From Klebsiella spallanzanii (lineage in GTDB: Bacteria > Pseudomonadota > Gammaproteobacteria > Enterobacterales > Enterobacteriaceae), in assembly GCF_902158555.1 (NCBI RefSeq), contig NZ_CABGGS010000043.1, positions 363,065 to 427,064 on the forward strand: DNA of 64,000 bases, given 5' to 3'. Positions 28,274 to 36,664 of the stretch are shown here, one piece after another. The position numbers and the translations under genes were made by a program. Each line of letters starts with the position of its first letter. The first letter of the stretch is position 1. Under the pieces are notes generated by a model. It made no database searches and had not been told where the DNA came from. It saw only the letters and a list, made by a program, of their open reading frames with translations.

Positions 28274-29458
28274 TTATTCTTTTTCAACCACCATGGCCAA
28301 CCCCATCCCACCTCCGATGCACAGCGTAGCGAGGCCATAACGCGCATGGCGGCGCTGCATCTCATGAACCAGCGAGACCAGAATGCGAGCGCCGGAAGCG
28401 CCGATCGGGTGACCCAGGGCGATTGCGCCGCCGTTGACGTTAGTTTTCTGTGGGTCAAGCCCCAGTCCTTTCATGACGCTCAGGCACTGGGAGGCGAAAG
28501 CTTCGTTGGCCTCGATGACGTCGAGGTCACTCACCTGTAAACCCGCGCGCGATAAGGCCCTGCGCGTTGCGGGTACCGGCCCGTAGCCCATAATATTGGG
28601 ATCGACGCCGCCGCTGCCCCAGGCACGGATCGTCGCCAGCGGCTGAAGCTGGAGGGCGGCGGCTTTTTCACGGCTCATCAGGACCAGCGCGGCTGCGCCG
28701 TCGTTAATGCCGGAAGCGTTGCCCGCAGTCACCACGCCGTCTGGCCGAAATGCCGGACGCAGCCGGGCGAGGGTTTCACGCGTGGTGCCGTGGCGGGGGA
28801 ATTCATCGGCTTTGACGTAACGCTCTTCTTTGCGCGTGACGATTTTTATCGGCACAATTTCGTTGTCGAAACGGCCGTTTTTCTGCGCCCATTCGGTGCG
28901 TTGCTGGCTTTCCGCCGCATAGGCGTCCAGCTCTTCCCGAGTGAGCTGGTATTTTTGCGCCAGGTTTTCGGCGGTGATCCCCATATGCTCGCCGGAAAAG
29001 GCGTCGGTCAGGCCGTCGCTAATCAGGCTGTCAATCAGCGCGCTGTCGCCCATGCGCTGTCCCCAGCGGGCGGCGGCGGATAAATACATGGCGTTGCTCA
29101 TGCTTTCCGTCCCGCCTGCTACCACGATTTCCGCGTCGCCCAGCGCAATGGCCTGCGCGCCGAGAATGGTTGCTTTTAGCCCGGAACCGCATACTTTACT
29201 GACGTTAAAGGCGCTTTTTTCCACCGGGATCCCGGCGGCAATCGCTACCTGACGGGCGACGTTCTGACCCAGCCCGGCCCCCAGTACGTTGCCCATGATC
29301 ACTTCGTCAACATCGTCCGGTTTGATAGCGGCGCGAGCGACAGCGGCGGTGATGGCATGTTCACCCAGTTGGATAGCCGAGAGATCCTTGAGCGCGCCGC
29401 CAAAGCAGCCGATGGGCGTACGGGCGGCGCTGACAATGACAACATCTTTTATACTCAT
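28274..29458 (-). CDS. Acetyl-CoA C-acetyltransferase (thiolase)
   Basis: A 394-aa thiolase of the AtoB/PhaA type. The nucleophilic Cys90 is in [10 protein letters not shown], the catalytic His in [10 protein letters not shown], and the second Cys in CIGGGMG. NEAFA is also present. In this setting it would split acetoacetyl-CoA, made by the CoA transferase, into two acetyl-CoA. It begins about 200 bp after the cyclase gene, behind a hairpin and an operator-like motif, so it may have its own promoter with the BKACE gene. GGAGG precedes the ATG. Confidence 0.93.
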   Translation of the reverse strand: MSIKDVVIVSAARTPIGCFGGALKDLSAIQLGEHAITAAVARAAIKPDDVDEVIMGNVLGAGLGQNVARQVAIAAGIPVEKSAFNVSKVCGSGLKATILGAQAIALGDAEIVVAGGTESMSNAMYLSAAARWGQRMGDSALIDSLISDGLTDAFSGEHMGITAENLAQKYQLTREELDAYAAESQQRTEWAQKNGRFDNEIVPIKIVTRKEERYVKADEFPRHGTTRETLARLRPAFRPDGVVTAGNASGINDGAAALVLMSREKAAALQLQPLATIRAWGSGGVDPNIMGYGPVPATRRALSRAGLQVSDLDVIEANEAFASQCLSVMKGLGLDPQKTNVNGGAIALGHPIGASGARILVSLVHEMQRRHARYGLATLCIGGGMGLAMVVEKE

Positions 29459-29511
29459 ATATTTGCTCCTCCGATACAGAGCGGCATTGATATTTAATAA
29501 TGTAAGAATAT

Positions 29512-29525
29512 GGCTATAACGTTAT
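29512..29525 (-). promoter_or_regulatory. Candidate regulator site upstream of thiolase-BKACE
   Basis: On the minus strand this reads AATAACGTTATAGC, with a palindromic core ATAACGTTAT. A 12-of-14 match (AATACGGTTATAGC) lies at 35495-35508 upstream of the MFS gene that starts the other unit of the island. A shared site fits control by the LysR regulator at 35566-36564; this is inference. Confidence 0.45.
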
Positions 29526-29545
29526 TCTGGCGTGAGGTCGCCATA

Positions 29546-29578
29546 CGCCCGGAATAATAGAAAACATTATTTCGGGCG
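29546..29578 (-). repeat. Intercistronic hairpin between cyclase and thiolase genes
   Basis: CGCCCGGAATAAT (29546-29558) pairs with ATTATTTCGGGCG (29566-29578), with one mismatch and a 7-nt loop. No T run follows on the minus strand. It may attenuate read-through from the upper operon or protect the upstream mRNA. Short direct repeats AGGTCGCC flank it. Confidence 0.55.
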
Positions 29579-29654
29579 CAGGTCGCCTTCCGCTAAATAG
29601 CGAGTTAATCCGCTGCGTTATTGATATTTGTTAGTTCAGGAATTTATTATTTAA

Positions 29655-30593
29655 TTAAATACAGCCCCCGTAGCTATAACTTCTTTCCGGAACATCATTC
29701 ATCTCATCTTCATCGATTTCCGCCACGCAGCGCACCATCGAGCCATCGCCTAAATACCAGCGCAGCGGGAAACAGAAGAAACGAAAGCGCTTACCGGAAA
29801 CCTTGTCCAGATTGCCGCCGAGGTTCTCAACGCCGACAATACCGTGGCCGAGCATCTGTTTATGGCAGGGTTCCCAGGTACCCCAGCAGCCGATAGCCTC
29901 CAGGTCACCGAATTTTTCATCATAGGCGGCCTGGCCGTGGAGTTTGATATACAACTCTTTATCAAATTCTGCGTAGGCTTCTTCACCGAACTGTTCAGTA
30001 TATTCTTCGGTAAGCGGACGCCCGGATGCGCCGAGTAAATTCATACGCGTGGCGCCGTTATTTCCCATCGCGGTATGTAACGGGTGGTCTAATGCCTGCA
30101 TATCCATGGCGACGCATTTAACTTTATTTTTGACAAACCACTTTCCGGCTTCCACGCCGGTACCGCAGGAGTAGTGATAATATTCTTTTGAGTCATCAAA
30201 TTTACGGTGCATGCCGGTATTCAGGCATACCACCATTCCGTTTAATTCTTCTGGTTTAATATTTGCCCGACGGCAGGCATCTTCCAGATGGTGCGGCTGA
30301 ATTAATTCCCAGCGCCCGATGTTAATTTCCAGACACACCGCCTCGCCGGTATAAGCATCGACCGGCATTTCATGTGTGTAGCGTGCTCTTTTTCCGTCGA
30401 ACTCTATTTCCATCACGTGGCGCGGGGCGTCGCAGTGGGTGCCGGTATGCATGGTGCAGGAAATACGCTGCGTTAACACGCCGCCTTTTGCCATGGTATG
30501 CGCGCTGTCGATCAATGGTTTATCGAAGTAGGGCCAGCGCGGCGTGTCGGCGCTAAACGGATGCGTTAAATCGACAAAAACTTTCTTACCCAT
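29655..30593 (-). CDS. Cyclase-family (PF04199-type) metal-dependent hydrolase
   Basis: A 312-aa protein with the metal-binding signature HxGTHxDxPxH visible as HTGTHCDAPRH near residue 49. This is the hallmark of the cyclase/kynurenine formamidase family, which hydrolyses amides, lactones or similar bonds. KynB and isatin hydrolase are about 210-270 aa. Here an extra acidic and aromatic stretch lies between about 190 and 245, before the conserved GHGIVGVENLGG block. It starts 1 nt after the dehydrogenase stop, so the two are coupled. A ring-opening or amide-cleaving first step is a reasonable guess; the substrate is unknown. Confidence 0.82.
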   Translation of the reverse strand: MGKKVFVDLTHPFSADTPRWPYFDKPLIDSAHTMAKGGVLTQRISCTMHTGTHCDAPRHVMEIEFDGKRARYTHEMPVDAYTGEAVCLEINIGRWELIQPHHLEDACRRANIKPEELNGMVVCLNTGMHRKFDDSKEYYHYSCGTGVEAGKWFVKNKVKCVAMDMQALDHPLHTAMGNNGATRMNLLGASGRPLTEEYTEQFGEEAYAEFDKELYIKLHGQAAYDEKFGDLEAIGCWGTWEPCHKQMLGHGIVGVENLGGNLDKVSGKRFRFFCFPLRWYLGDGSMVRCVAEIDEDEMNDVPERSYSYGGCI

Positions 30594-30594
30594 G

Positions 30595-31524
30595 TTATGA
30601 CTCCTCAGGTTGCTGAGTGACGCACTGCAGATAGCTCAGCAGGCGTTCACGGCTTGCGTTAATGGATGTGTCGTCCCAGGTCTGAAATCCGCCGCCGGAC
30701 TTAAAGCCCAGCTTGCCTTCGCTCACCAACTGACGCAGCAGGGGGGAAGGGGTGGTTGCGTTATTCAGATGGGGAAAAATATATTCATGAATCGCCAGGG
30801 TCAGGTCGGTCCCCACCATATCGGCGTTTTCCAGCGGACCGAGGGTTGGCAGCCGGATACCGAAGCCATAGCGGATACCTTCATCCACGGTGCGTGCGTC
30901 GGCGATCCCCTGTTCCACAAGGTAAATCGCTTCACGCCACAAGGCATGCTGCAGGCGGTTAACCAGAAACCCCGGCACATCTTTATTCACCCGCACCGGG
31001 CGCTTTCCTGCCCAGGCGAGAATGTCGAATGTGCGTTCAAATAGCGTGTCATCGGTCCAGCGCGTGCGAATCACCTCCACTAGCGGGATCAGGAAGGCCG
31101 GATTCCAGAAATGGGTGCCCAACACGCGCTGTTTATGGAGCACATCGCGGGCGATCTCACTAATGCTGATGACCGACGTATTGGAGGCAAGAATGGTTTC
31201 TGGCGGACAGAGCGCGTCCAGCTCGCGAAACAGTTGCTGCTTGAGGGCCAGCTGTTCAGGCACGCATTCGAAAACGATTTGCGCCCCCTTAACGCTCTCC
31301 GTCAGCTGGTCGCAAAAAACAACGCGGCTAACCACCTCTTCGATGGTGGCGTCGTTCGCCTGCATTCGTTGCAGGTTGCTGCGGATGGTCTCCGGCGCAG
31401 TCCAGGCGTCGGCGTCGATATCATAAATCGTCACCTCCACGCCGCGGGCGGCGAAGATCTGCGCGATACCGCTGCCCATCAGGCCGCCGCCGAGCACCGT
31501 GACCCGTGTAAGCGGATTGTTCAT
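30595..31524 (-). CDS. 3-hydroxyacyl-CoA dehydrogenase family (short form) oxidoreductase
   Basis: A 309-aa NAD-dependent enzyme. The N-terminal Rossmann motif is VLGGGLMGSGIAQ, followed by an Asp-containing beta2 strand (YDID). ASNTSVISIS precedes the catalytic-His block GTHFWNPAFLIPLVEV near residue 140, and the C-terminal domain begins VPGFLVNRLQ. The size fits both 3-hydroxybutyryl-CoA dehydrogenase and relatives that oxidise free 3-hydroxy acids (L-carnitine dehydrogenase, L-gulonate 3-dehydrogenase). Next to a BKACE, oxidation of a free 3-hydroxy acid to a 3-keto acid is the attractive reading. AGGAG 6 nt before ATG 31524 fixes the start. Confidence 0.86.
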   Translation of the reverse strand: MNNPLTRVTVLGGGLMGSGIAQIFAARGVEVTIYDIDADAWTAPETIRSNLQRMQANDATIEEVVSRVVFCDQLTESVKGAQIVFECVPEQLALKQQLFRELDALCPPETILASNTSVISISEIARDVLHKQRVLGTHFWNPAFLIPLVEVIRTRWTDDTLFERTFDILAWAGKRPVRVNKDVPGFLVNRLQHALWREAIYLVEQGIADARTVDEGIRYGFGIRLPTLGPLENADMVGTDLTLAIHEYIFPHLNNATTPSPLLRQLVSEGKLGFKSGGGFQTWDDTSINASRERLLSYLQCVTQQPEES

Positions 31525-31534
31525 AGCCATCTCC

Positions 31535-32323
31535 TTAGCCCGCCGTGCAGCCGCCGTCGATGTAAATAACCTGGCCGGTAATAAAACTAGCGGCAGGGGA
31601 GCAGAGGTAAACGACGCTGCCGACCATATCTTCTACTTCGGCGGCCCGGCCCATCGGGATGCGATCGAGGAAGATCTTTTTCAGTTTTTCGTCTTCCAGC
31701 ACTTCCTGGGTCAGCGGCGTCCAGAAGATGGTCGGCGCGACGGCGTTAACGTTGATATTGTATTTCGCCCATTCGGTGGCTAGCTGTTTGGTTAATAAGT
31801 TGATAGCCCCTTTCGAGGTACCGTAAGCCGCGTAGCCGCCGGGATGACCGGCAAAAGCGCGCACCGATGAGGTATTGACGATTTTCCCGAAGCCCTGACG
31901 GATAAATAGTTCGCCAAACACTTTGCAGGGAATAAAGGTGCCGGTGATGTTGATATCCATGACTTTGCGGAAATCGTTAACGTCAAAGGCTTCTGCCGGG
32001 TGGCGAATAGCAATGCCGGCAATATTGATCAGGAAGTCGACTTTTCCCCAGGCGGCAACCACCTTATCAGCGAGGGCTTTAACCGCCGCTTCGTCGGTCA
32101 TGTCTCCGGCGATAGCGAGGGCTTCGCCGCCCGCTTCCTGCACCTGCTGAACGGTTTTTTGCAGGGTGGCGATGGTGCGACCGGTCACCGCAACTTTGAC
32201 GCCGTAGTTTGCCAGGCCGCGGGCCACGCCTTCACCGAGCGCGCCTGCGCCGCCGGTGATAACCGCAACTTTGCCTTCAAGGTTGAACAGCGCTTTGACT
32301 TTGCTATCCCATGTTGTGTCCAT
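31535..32323 (-). CDS. Short-chain dehydrogenase/reductase
   Basis: A 262-aa classical SDR. The cofactor motif is TGGAGALGEG, NIAG is near residue 100, catalytic Ser is in NTSSVRAF, and YAAYGTSK supplies Tyr and Lys. The C-terminal YIDGG is typical. It resembles gluconate 5-dehydrogenase-like SDRs. It lies between the cupin and 3-hydroxyacyl-CoA-dehydrogenase-like genes with short gaps, so it probably oxidises an alcohol of the same substrate, possibly at another carbon. Substrate unknown. Confidence 0.88.
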   Translation of the reverse strand: MDTTWDSKVKALFNLEGKVAVITGGAGALGEGVARGLANYGVKVAVTGRTIATLQKTVQQVQEAGGEALAIAGDMTDEAAVKALADKVVAAWGKVDFLINIAGIAIRHPAEAFDVNDFRKVMDINITGTFIPCKVFGELFIRQGFGKIVNTSSVRAFAGHPGGYAAYGTSKGAINLLTKQLATEWAKYNINVNAVAPTIFWTPLTQEVLEDEKLKKIFLDRIPMGRAAEVEDMVGSVVYLCSPAASFITGQVIYIDGGCTAG

Positions 32324-32339
32324 AATGATCCCTTACTGG

Positions 32340-32681
32340 TTACGCATTGCTGGCGATGACCAGCATGCTGGTCGGATAATTGGTGTGGTTAATCACTTCG
32401 CGCCCCTCAAACGGCGCGAGAAAAACGGCTTCCCCTTTACTGACCACGCGGGTTTCTTCTTTGGTGCGGATGGTGATGGCGCCGTCCAGTACCAGGTAGA
32501 GCTTTTCCGTCGGCGAATCGTCGTAGGCCCATTCGGCGCCGCCGCCGGGTAAGAAATGTGAAAGCCCGCACCAGAATTGCTGCGCGTTGCATAACGCGCC
32601 GTCGCAAAGCTTTAGCGCCACCATGGCGTGGTGCAGCGGTGGGTTGTAGGGTTTGGCTTCACTAATCGGTATCACTTTCAT
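32340..32681 (-). CDS. Small cupin-domain protein
   Basis: A 113-aa single-domain cupin. The conserved glycine and Pro/Glu turns appear as LPGGGAEWAYDDSPTEKLY and FLAPFEGREVINHTN. Metal-binding histidines are sparse (His near SHFLPGG and NHTN), so it could be a non-enzymatic sensor, an isomerase or a small dioxygenase-like protein. It is the fourth gene of the upper unit of the island. No function can be read from the sequence. Confidence 0.75.
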   Translation of the reverse strand: MKVIPISEAKPYNPPLHHAMVALKLCDGALCNAQQFWCGLSHFLPGGGAEWAYDDSPTEKLYLVLDGAITIRTKEETRVVSKGEAVFLAPFEGREVINHTNYPTSMLVIASNA

Positions 32682-32696
32682 TGGCTGCGTCCTTTT

Positions 32697-33353
32697 CTAG
32701 GAAAACTGAATTAATGATTCAGAGATGCGTAACGGTGCGGCAGTTTGGGCAATGACTTCATCGACGCTGGTATCTACGGCGATTTCGCGCAGAATCAGGC
32801 CGTCGTTGACTTCAATGACCGCTTTTTCCGTCACGATCAGATTGACCTGGCCGACGGCGGTCAGCGGAAGCTGGCAGCGAGACAAAATTTTTGACTGGCC
32901 TTTTTTATCGCAGTGTTCCATGGCGATGATCACGCGGCGGGCACCGTTCACCAGGTCCATAGCGCCTCCCATTCCGGGGACCATTTTGCCGGGGATGATC
33001 CAGTTGGCGAGATTGCCTTCCTGATCCACCTCCAGCGCTCCCAGGACGGTAACGTCGACATGGCCGCCGCGGATGATGGCGAACGACAGGGCGCTATCGA
33101 AGAACGCCGCACCGGGTACGGCGGTGACCGGCTGACCGCCGGCGTTGGTTAAATCGGCGTCGATACTGTCGTTATCCGGCATGGGGCCGAGCCCTACCAG
33201 ACCATTTTCGGACTGGAAGATGACGCCCAGATCGTCGGCGACGTAGTTGGCGACCTGCGTCGGCAGGCCAATCCCCAGGTTCACCAGATCCCCTTTGTGA
33301 AGCTCTTGCGCAACCCGGCGCGCGATGCGTTCTCTTACGGCATTTTTATCCAT
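32697..33353 (-). CDS. 3-oxoacid/acetoacetate CoA-transferase, beta subunit (AtoA/ScoB-like)
   Basis: A 218-aa beta subunit of a family I CoA transferase. The catalytic Glu is in [11 protein letters not shown] near residue 49; [10 protein letters not shown] and [14 protein letters not shown] are conserved. With the alpha subunit it would move CoA from acetyl-CoA or succinyl-CoA to acetoacetate, which is the BKACE product. Its ATG overlaps the 3' end of the alpha-subunit gene by 8 nt, indicating translational coupling. It is very like E. coli AtoA. Confidence 0.93.
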   Translation of the reverse strand: MDKNAVRERIARRVAQELHKGDLVNLGIGLPTQVANYVADDLGVIFQSENGLVGLGPMPDNDSIDADLTNAGGQPVTAVPGAAFFDSALSFAIIRGGHVDVTVLGALEVDQEGNLANWIIPGKMVPGMGGAMDLVNGARRVIIAMEHCDKKGQSKILSRCQLPLTAVGQVNLIVTEKAVIEVNDGLILREIAVDTSVDEVIAQTAAPLRISESLIQFS

Positions 33354-34014
33354 GACGCTCTTCCCCCTTCACCAGGTAGTCGATAAAGATGCCGGGCGTG
33401 TTGTAACGGTCGGCGGCGGTGCAGTCCATCGGCACAATCGATTCGCACTCGGCGATCGTCAGGCGCGCGGCGGTAGCCATCACTGGGTTAAAGTTTTTGG
33501 TGGTTTTGTTGAACATCGCATTACCGGCGGTATCGGCAACGGAGCAGTGGATCAGGGCGATATCGGCCTGCAAGGGCTGTTCCAGCAGCCAGGGTTGGCC
33601 GTCAATAATGACCTGCTGTTTGCCGTCCTCCACGACCGTGCCCAGCCCGGTCCGGGTCAGTACGCCTCCCAGTCCGGCACCGCCAGCGCGAATACGCTCA
33701 ACCAGCGTTCCCTGGGGAACCAGCTCCGCTTCAAGCTCGCCGCAGGACATCTGTCGTCCGGTCTCTGGATTCAGGCCTATATGAGAGGCGATAATCTTGC
33801 GAACCTGTTTATTGACCACCAGCTTGCCGATACCCCGATCGATAAAACCGGTGTCATTGGCGATAATCGTTAAATTACCCACTCCTCTTTCTACCAGCGC
33901 ATCAATAATTTTTTCCGGCGTGCCGACCGCCATAAATCCGCCAATCATAATGGTCATTCCTTCTTCCACCATGGCGGCAGCGCGTTGCGGTGAAATAATC
34001 TCTTTTTCCAGCAT
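33346..34014 (-). CDS. 3-oxoacid/acetoacetate CoA-transferase, alpha subunit (AtoD/ScoA-like)
   Basis: A 222-aa alpha subunit, close to E. coli AtoD. The glycine-rich block [11 protein letters not shown] is near residue 22, with [13 protein letters not shown] and [12 protein letters not shown] further on. Start at 34014, with AGGAAG about 8 nt upstream; a longer frame would overlap the MFS gene. It follows that gene by 35 bp and overlaps the beta-subunit gene. Confidence 0.93.
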   Translation of the reverse strand: MLEKEIISPQRAAAMVEEGMTIMIGGFMAVGTPEKIIDALVERGVGNLTIIANDTGFIDRGIGKLVVNKQVRKIIASHIGLNPETGRQMSCGELEAELVPQGTLVERIRAGGAGLGGVLTRTGLGTVVEDGKQQVIIDGQPWLLEQPLQADIALIHCSVADTAGNAMFNKTTKNFNPVMATAARLTIAECESIVPMDCTAADRYNTPGIFIDYLVKGEERHG

Positions 34015-34049
34015 GGTATGACTTCCTGAATAAGTAATATTAATTCTCG

Positions 34050-35360
34050 TTAAGCGGCGACAACTGAATCTGTTTTGCCTTTGCATTTATCGTTAATCAT
34101 GAAAATTAGCAGGGCCGCAATAATATCCAGCGCGATAAATGAAATATAAGCTGCATCGTAATCGCCGGTATATTTCAAGCTGACGGCAACAACCGCAAAA
34201 CAGCTGACCCGGAATAAACAGGCAATGGTTGAAACCAGACGGTTGGCGGCGGAGAAGTCATAGCGGCCATAGACGGTACCGACCATCGATGTACAAAGCT
34301 CTTTGATACCGGCGATGCTGGCGCCCACCATTAATAGGGTGAAGTAGGTGAAGTAGTCGTTACCACGAACCAGCAGGCAGGCGTGGGTCACAGCAAAGAA
34401 AAAGGCGTAAGCGATGCTGGCTTTTCGGGTGCCAACTTTCACATCCACCCAGCCCCAGAAGTAGCTGAAAATGGCGCAAATCAGGGCGGCGGAGGTAAAC
34501 ATCCACACGGCGGTTTCTTTATCATAGCCAACCGAAATCAGCCGTGGGATCAGTTGGCTGACGACGCCAATATCCACCAGCCACAGCAGGCCGAAGCCAA
34601 CGGAAATCAGCCACATTTCGCGGTCGCGGAACAGAACGCGGTAGGTAAAGGGGCTCTGGTAGTCGGTCTGCGCCGCCAGGTTCGCCGCCTGCTGTTCACG
34701 GGAAATCGGCTCGTTGTCCGGGTACAAACCCAGCTCTTCCGGGGTATTACGGATCCAGAATATAGAGATGATGCCGAGGGTGATTAAGGTCCCGCCGACG
34801 ACGGCATAAGCGCCGGGTACGCCGAAGCGGTCAAAGAGGAAGAACATAATGGGGATAAGCGTCGCGGTACAGAATGACATCCCCATGGTTGCCCAGCCGA
34901 GAGCCAGGCCTTTTTTCCTTGGAAACCAGCTATTAAGTAGGGTGGCGGGAACGTTGAAACAGCACCCGGTGGCCAGCAGGTTCATCAACGCCAGGCCAAT
35001 AGCGTATTCGGCGTAGGAAGTGACGCGACCGAACCAGATCATCGTCAATCCCAGCGCCAGCAGGCCAACAATGGCGACGATTTTCGCTCCTCTGCGTTTG
35101 ATCATTTCCGCGATTAGCAGCGCGCCGATAACGCCAATCCAGCCGGCGGGCGTCGAAAAAGAGAGAAGCGTGGCGAAGTCCCAGCCGTGAAGATCGACAA
35201 AGCTTTGAACGATAACGTTCAGGCCGTCAGCAGTCCAGGCGGCGAAGTTGTAGTACATCAGCATACTGAAGCCAACCATGCTCCAGCCCCAGCCGCCGAA
35301 ATTACTTCGGGTACTGGAATGATTTGCCGTTTTATCGGCAATGTTATTTGTATTTTGCAT
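34050..35360 (-). CDS. MFS transporter of the catabolic island
   Basis: A 436-aa major facilitator with 12 predicted membrane segments. The N-terminal part resembles organic-acid importers (GWGWSMVGFSMLMYYNF, then STPAGWIGVIGALL). The cytoplasmic loop after segment 6 is charged (NTPEELGLYPDNEP), as in oxalate/formate- and phthalate-type permeases. It is the first gene of the upper unit and presumably imports the substrate across the inner membrane. The start is ATG 35360; a GTG three codons earlier is less likely. Confidence 0.85.
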   Translation of the reverse strand: MQNTNNIADKTANHSSTRSNFGGWGWSMVGFSMLMYYNFAAWTADGLNVIVQSFVDLHGWDFATLLSFSTPAGWIGVIGALLIAEMIKRRGAKIVAIVGLLALGLTMIWFGRVTSYAEYAIGLALMNLLATGCCFNVPATLLNSWFPRKKGLALGWATMGMSFCTATLIPIMFFLFDRFGVPGAYAVVGGTLITLGIISIFWIRNTPEELGLYPDNEPISREQQAANLAAQTDYQSPFTYRVLFRDREMWLISVGFGLLWLVDIGVVSQLIPRLISVGYDKETAVWMFTSAALICAIFSYFWGWVDVKVGTRKASIAYAFFFAVTHACLLVRGNDYFTYFTLLMVGASIAGIKELCTSMVGTVYGRYDFSAANRLVSTIACLFRVSCFAVVAVSLKYTGDYDAAYISFIALDIIAALLIFMINDKCKGKTDSVVAA

Positions 35361-35494
35361 AATTCTCACCCAGTTAATAAATTTAATTACCCCCTTATCA
35401 CCAGATTTTTAATAATAAGGGGCGATGCTTCATAAAACATCTGCGACGGGTAATGTTATTATCGTGAAAACTAACTAACTGAAATAAGATTAAC

Positions 35495-35508
35495 AATACG
35501 GTTATAGC
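35495..35508 (+). promoter_or_regulatory. Candidate regulator site upstream of the MFS-first unit
   Basis: AATACGGTTATAGC, the near copy of the site at 29512-29525 before thiolase. It is about 135 bp upstream of the MFS start and just downstream of the LysR stop codon. It may bind the adjacent LysR protein. Confidence 0.45.
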
Positions 35509-35565
35509 GTTTGAAGACTAAAAATAAAAAGTGCGTTTGCAAATATGAAAAGGGGATGACGTTTT

Positions 35566-36564
35566 TTAATAGCTCTCAGTATGAATTTTATGAAAAGTGG
35601 CAGCGTGTTGCTCAATCAGAAAATGTTTAAAAGAAGATACGCATTCGGTTATCTGACTACGGGCAGGGTAATAGAGATTTAACAGCCATTTTGATGTTTT
35701 CATCTCTTTAAACAGGCAGGTTAGTTTCTCATTGTGAATATCATGCTGGACAACATACTCCGGCAGATAAGCAATTCCGGCTCCTGAAAGTACCGATTTT
35801 CGTAAGAGAGTGCTGTCACAGACCTCAAGAGATTTGGGAATTTTGAAAAAATGTCGTTCGTTATTGATCTCGTAGGCCCAGTCATTACTGCCGGTTAGCG
35901 AACTGGCGAACAGACAGCGATGATGGACCAGCTCAGACGGATGCTGCGGCGTACCGTTCATCAGCAAGTACTGCGGTGAGGCGACGGTAACGAACGGTTC
36001 TGCGATCAGATTGCGCTTCACCAGCGGCAGTTCCTGATCTTGCTGGTGGCTTAAGGCATTAACGGCGCCGATGATGATATCGTAATCTTTCCAGCTCTGA
36101 ATACCGAAGGCTGATATGTTCACGGCGATATTCACCTGGCGGTTACCGGCCAGATAGTTGGCGACGATAGGCATCAGATATTGTTCGGCATACACCGGAG
36201 TACAGCAGATGCGAATCGTTCCCCGACGCTGGGTGGAGAAATGGGTCAGCTCATTTTTTAGCTGGCCGACCTTCTCACCGATTAAACAGAAATTGCGATA
36301 CAGATAATCACCGGCATCGGTCAGCGGCATGGCTTTATTGTTGCGCCGATAAAGAGGACAGCCGATCTCCTTTTCCAGGTCAGATAGCCATCGTGAACCG
36401 GAAGAGATGGATATGCCCATGCGTTCTGCTGCAGATGAAATGGAACCGGTGGTGACCAGATTTACGAAGAACATCATTCTGGTCATAATATGCGGGTCTG
36501 AAAGGGGGATATCCTGAGACCGTAAGGGGATTGACTCCTCGTAACGATAATCTTCACAGTACAT
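35566..36564 (-). CDS. LysR-family regulator of the catabolic island
   Basis: A LysR-type regulator, 332 aa from the ATG at 36564. The HTH (GSISSAAERMGISISSGSRW) begins at about residue 41, while in most LysR proteins it begins near residue 15-20. A start at 36486 (MTRMMFF) giving 306 aa is therefore at least as likely; neither has a strong ribosome site. The effector domain follows, with little resemblance to well-known members. It lies upstream of and on the same strand as the MFS-CoA-transferase unit, with candidate sites at 35495 and 29512. Confidence 0.82.
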   Translation of the reverse strand: MYCEDYRYEESIPLRSQDIPLSDPHIMTRMMFFVNLVTTGSISSAAERMGISISSGSRWLSDLEKEIGCPLYRRNNKAMPLTDAGDYLYRNFCLIGEKVGQLKNELTHFSTQRRGTIRICCTPVYAEQYLMPIVANYLAGNRQVNIAVNISAFGIQSWKDYDIIIGAVNALSHQQDQELPLVKRNLIAEPFVTVASPQYLLMNGTPQHPSELVHHRCLFASSLTGSNDWAYEINNERHFFKIPKSLEVCDSTLLRKSVLSGAGIAYLPEYVVQHDIHNEKLTCLFKEMKTSKWLLNLYYPARSQITECVSSFKHFLIEQHAATFHKIHTESY

Positions 36565-36664
36565 GGTCGTTGTCTCGCTTCAGATTTGCCAGGATTTATC
36601 CTGACAGGTAATCCGATGAACAAATGGAAAGAATTCACATTTGCCGCGCGCCATAGTTCACAAT

